From the NCBI RefSeq assembly GCF_039822205.1, contig NZ_JBAGBW010000002.1, forward strand, positions 100,387 through 164,386: a stretch of 64,000 bases of DNA. The letters run 5' to 3'. Positions 62,066 through 64,000 of this stretch are shown piece after piece. The notes below the pieces were generated by a model. It did not search any database and was not told the origin of the DNA. It was given only the letters and a program-made list of their open reading frames with translations. Source of the DNA: Thermodesulfobium sp. 4217-1. GTDB lineage: Bacteria > Thermodesulfobiota > Thermodesulfobiia > Thermodesulfobiales > Thermodesulfobiaceae. Position 1 is the first letter of the stretch, and every line of letters begins with the position of its first letter. The translations under genes and the position numbers were made by a program.

Positions 62066-62330
62066 AGTCTCCTACCTCTTAGGTGGGGGATGAATTGCCA
62101 TAGCTTACTTATTATGATCTTATTATGATAGAATATAAATGTGTCAACGTATAGACAAATGGTCGGAATAACAAATAACTGACCAGTAATGTGCCTGTAT
62201 TCCGTAAAGTCAAGCTGGTGCACTGGCAGGACACAGTAGGGCAGGGACTGCCCGATTGCAAGCCTGTGGAGATGCCATACGTCATCTGAGAAGCAGGAAG
62301 CTCACACCTCTTAGGTGGTGAGTAGTTCAC
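62066..62330 (+). mobile_element. Defective IS200/IS605-type element (MITE-like), plus strand
   Basis: A roughly 265-base element. The left end has a hairpin (CCTACCT / AGGTGGG, 62071-62087); the right end has CTCACACCT / AGGTGGTGAG followed by GTAGTTCAC, ending near 62330. Both are subterminal palindromes as used by Y1 transposases. Only the last codons of tnpB remain inside and no transposase is encoded, so it is a non-autonomous derivative. The 3' part is the region where TnpB guide (omega) RNA is normally made. Its left end interrupts prpB. Confidence 0.75.
62208..62321 (+). pseudogene. tnpB: 3' remnant of a tnpB gene
   Basis: A 37-codon open stretch before a stop, with RAGTARLQACGDAIRH in the middle. 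The Ala-Cys-Gly-Asp motif preceded by a GT-rich stretch is the usual C-terminus of TnpB. It opens after an in-frame stop; the RuvC catalytic segments are absent. It lies within the defective IS200/IS605-type element and overlaps its right-end hairpin, as in intact tnpB genes whose 3' end doubles as guide RNA. Confidence 0.75.
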
Positions 62331-62352
62331 TACAAATGCCATTTCGGTAAGA

Positions 62353-62462
62353 GGTGACATACTCCCACCACCTACGCTAACACTTAGAGGTGGAGGCTTC
62401 TTGGGACGTACCAGCTAACGCCAGTATAATTACCAAGCTATCCCCGTTTGCCCAACGGTTCT
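62353..62462 (-). mobile_element. Right end of a second IS200/IS605-type element, minus strand, with omega-RNA-like sequence
   Basis: On the minus strand the stretch GAACCGTTGGGCAAACGGGG, then GTTAGCTGGTACG, CCCAAGAAGCCTCCACCTC and GGTGGTGGGAGTATGTCAC is the typical tail of a tnpB-type element: guide-RNA scaffold followed by the right-end hairpin. Its 5' side is split by the IS1634-like insertion and continues after 63961 to the window end (63968-64000). The tnpB body would lie beyond 64000. It faces the plus-strand element tail to tail. Confidence 0.7.
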
Positions 62463-62469
62463 ATATTAC
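62463..62469. repeat. Target-site duplication, left copy
   Basis: ATATTAC directly abuts the left end of the IS1634-like element and is repeated at 63961-63967 after its right end, as expected for a 7-bp duplication made on insertion. Confidence 0.75.
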
Positions 62470-62487
62470 CTAACTTTTCCCACTATT

Positions 62488-63861
62488 TTATACACTACAC
62501 CCTAAAAGTTTAAGAATTAATTTTTGTTGATTTTTTAAAGTAACGGTTTTTGTCCAGTTTAGATTATGCTTTTCAGATCTGAGATTAACAATGTAACAAG
62601 ATTGTAGAGTTTCAAGCACGTCTACAGGTGAAATTCCAAGAGATTTTGTCTTCTGTTTTATATAAGTTAAAATTGCAAATGCAATGTAACAAATCTTTAT
62701 ATGAGCTTTGATGTGATCCATTCTGTATTTTCTTATTGGGTGTAAATCTATTGAGCTTTTTAATTCTTTAAATGCTTTCTCAACAATATCTCTTTCATAA
62801 TAAAGCCTTACTACCTCTTGGCTTGACATATCTGTGTTGTGGTAAACAAGACTATAACCAAAATACTTAGCCTTATCAATATCAAATTCGTCAGTTTCTA
62901 TAGCGAAGTTTCTCTTAGCAATTTCTATTTCTGGATTATAAATTGCAATAAGCTTGCCATTAAAGAATGAAAAATCTTTAACATAAACTGATGTGTTTTT
63001 TAATTTGACCCTGTTTATCGGTTGAAATATTTCATCTCTATCTATATTGCTTAGATAATCTGATTGTATCTTTTTGTTCATTCTAAAACCACATATGGTT
63101 TTTTGATTTAGATTGTTGAGTTCTGTTATGTTCTCAAAACTACTCATTCCTCTATCAATCAATACTAAACTAAATTGTTTCATTCTTGCTTCTAACAAGA
63201 AATCCTGAAAAATCTTTACATTATTAATATTGCCTTCATAAACCTTATGCATTATTGGTATGCCTTCTTCTTTTGTTACAGCAAGAGCTATTTGGATCAA
63301 TTTACCTACTTTGCCATCTTTACCTCTTCTTGACTTGTAATCTACTTTTGAGCCTGAGAAGTATGCATCTGTTATATCTATAATAAGTGCATCTTTATCT
63401 TTTGAATTTGAAAATAATTTATTAAAGATTAGATTTTCTATTTCAGAAAAAGACAACTCTTCTAAATCATCTAAGGCTTTATATATATTTTTGTCAATTA
63501 ACTTACCAATGCCAAGCAGTTCTTTCAAATATGTTTCTTCTATATATTCTGGTAATTTGTACAATGGTTTGTGTTCAATCAGTTGAGTATAGACAAGTAA
63601 CAGAATATACTTTGCTTTTTTCCCTAATTTATCTTTTAAACCAAGCTCATTAGAAATACAGTCAAGTAAATAATAATCTAAGTACCTTTTACAAGAAGTT
63701 ATTTCAATATCATCAGTATTAACACTTCTTACAACCCTACCATCTACTTCTTTGCCTACATATCGAATTACCCTTTGTTTTACTTTTCCTTCTTCTCTGT
63801 AACTCTCTACTTCGGCTAAATAGACAGAATTTTTCTTTTTAATTTTTCTAATAAATGACAT
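62488..63861 (-). CDS. IS1634/IS4-group DDE transposase
   Basis: A 457-residue transposase from the ATG at 63861 (a GTG six codons upstream is an alternative). Catalytic acids are Asp162 in LIIDITDAYFSGSK, Asp236 in LVLIDRGMSSFENI and Glu361 in RLYYERDIVEKAFKELKSSI; the last matches the IS4-group Y-x2-R-x3-E-x6-K signature (Y354, R357, E361, K368). The N-terminal 60 residues (SFIRKIKKKNSVYLAEVESY) form the DNA-binding part typical of the IS1634 subgroup. The frame is uninterrupted and ends inside the left inverted repeat. It is likely functional. Confidence 0.9.
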   Translation of the reverse strand: MSFIRKIKKKNSVYLAEVESYREEGKVKQRVIRYVGKEVDGRVVRSVNTDDIEITSCKRYLDYYLLDCISNELGLKDKLGKKAKYILLLVYTQLIEHKPLYKLPEYIEETYLKELLGIGKLIDKNIYKALDDLEELSFSEIENLIFNKLFSNSKDKDALIIDITDAYFSGSKVDYKSRRGKDGKVGKLIQIALAVTKEEGIPIMHKVYEGNINNVKIFQDFLLEARMKQFSLVLIDRGMSSFENITELNNLNQKTICGFRMNKKIQSDYLSNIDRDEIFQPINRVKLKNTSVYVKDFSFFNGKLIAIYNPEIEIAKRNFAIETDEFDIDKAKYFGYSLVYHNTDMSSQEVVRLYYERDIVEKAFKELKSSIDLHPIRKYRMDHIKAHIKICYIAFAILTYIKQKTKSLGISPVDVLETLQSCYIVNLRSEKHNLNWTKTVTLKNQQKLILKLLGCSV

Positions 63862-63929
63862 AGTGTATATATTATACACTACAAATAATATTTAGTCAAC
63901 AGAAATCAAGGCATTTAAGCCATTTTAAT

Positions 63930-63960
63930 TGTAGTGTATAATTTTTAGGGGAAAGTTAAG
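63930..63960. repeat. Right inverted repeat of the IS1634-like element
   Basis: The reverse complement begins CTTAACTTTCCCC and ends TATACACTACA, matching the left repeat (CTAACTTTTCCC and TATACACTACA) with one indel and several central mismatches. ATATTAC follows directly at 63961-63967. Confidence 0.8.
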
Positions 63961-64000
63961 ATATTACTGTTAGGATATGCCAAGCAGGCGACAGCCTTCG

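Larger units (their letters stand above)
62470..63960 (-). mobile_element. Complete IS1634-like (IS4-group) insertion sequence
   Basis: A 1491-base element bounded by imperfect inverted repeats of about 30 bases (left 62470-62499, right 63930-63960; both end TATACACTACA on the inner side and begin C(T)TAACTTT on the outer). It encodes a single DDE transposase on the minus strand. The direct repeat ATATTAC flanks it on both sides. The element is inserted in the guide-RNA-like tail of an IS200/IS605-type element, so it arrived later. Intact ends and reading frame suggest recent mobility. Confidence 0.85.

Noticed and set aside
62112..62360. An 82-codon minus-strand frame in the mobile-element region
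   Set aside because: It runs antisense through the tnpB remnant and both hairpins; composition is not protein-like.

Overview
This window is an AT-rich bacterial chromosome segment with densely packed genes on both strands. The envelope is that of a diderm: heptose (LPS-core type) activation genes, an RND efflux pump, and a beta-barrel outer-membrane protein with a C-terminal Phe. The metabolism looks anaerobic and the cell seems to handle metals: an iron-sulfur serine dehydratase, an iron-dependent alcohol dehydrogenase, tungstate/molybdate import under a probable Moco/Tuco riboswitch, and a rubredoxin-like miniprotein beside a Fur-family regulator. My best guess is a thermophilic anaerobe of the Thermodesulfobium kind. 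That is an inference from gene content and low GC, not something the sequence proves.

Layout. 0-6.4 kb: the end of rsmE, mtaB, then a minus-strand block (Fe-alcohol dehydrogenase, PAS-GGDEF cyclase, NlpC/P60 hydrolase, small secreted protein). 6.5-13.3 kb, minus strand: an MFS transporter behind an RND pump with its adaptor, then an MscS channel; the MFS and MscS genes appear to use near-cognate AUU/AUA/AUC starts. 13.4-17.4 kb, plus strand: secreted TPR protein, roughly 20-repeat MORN protein, secreted serpin with an unusually short reactive loop, tRNA-Val(CAC). A 55-codon tatA lies on the minus strand before rpoB-rpoC and an HtrA protease (17.8-26.9 kb). 26.9-34.5 kb: glycosyltransferase, DegT aminotransferase, hldA, hldC, an SDR epimerase, then guaB3-guaA.

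34.7-39.3 kb holds the most intriguing locus: six tightly packed plus-strand genes encoding a membrane-anchored copper-amine-oxidase-N-like protein, a minimal ExbB/TolQ/MotA-like membrane protein, an ExbD/MotB-like protein with an Asp in its single membrane helix, two exported proteins of unknown family, and an outer-membrane beta-barrel. Read together they suggest an undescribed proton-driven trans-envelope machine. coaE follows, then a convergent panB / 4-oxalocrotonate tautomerase / fur group, a 41-residue RCKP-type rubredoxin-like gene, mgtC, and wtpABC with its riboswitch leader.

45.7-59.6 kb: a PAS/GAF GGDEF cyclase, enolase with a clear promoter and terminator, then an amino-acid deamination island: threonine dehydratase, two-subunit serine dehydratase, RidA, a short-form large NAD-glutamate dehydrogenase, a cysteine desulfidase-type protein and a YheO-type regulator. 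A globin-coupled diguanylate cyclase ends it. The products (2-oxobutanoate, pyruvate, 2-oxoglutarate, ammonia) and the enamine-clearing RidA fit one catabolic module. 59.8-64 kb: an SbmA/YddA-type ABC transporter, then a mobile-element scrapyard. A methylisocitrate lyase gene is cut by an IS200/IS605-type remnant; a second IS200/IS605-type end faces it; a complete IS1634-like (IS4-group) element with inverted repeats and a 7-bp target duplication has landed inside that second element.
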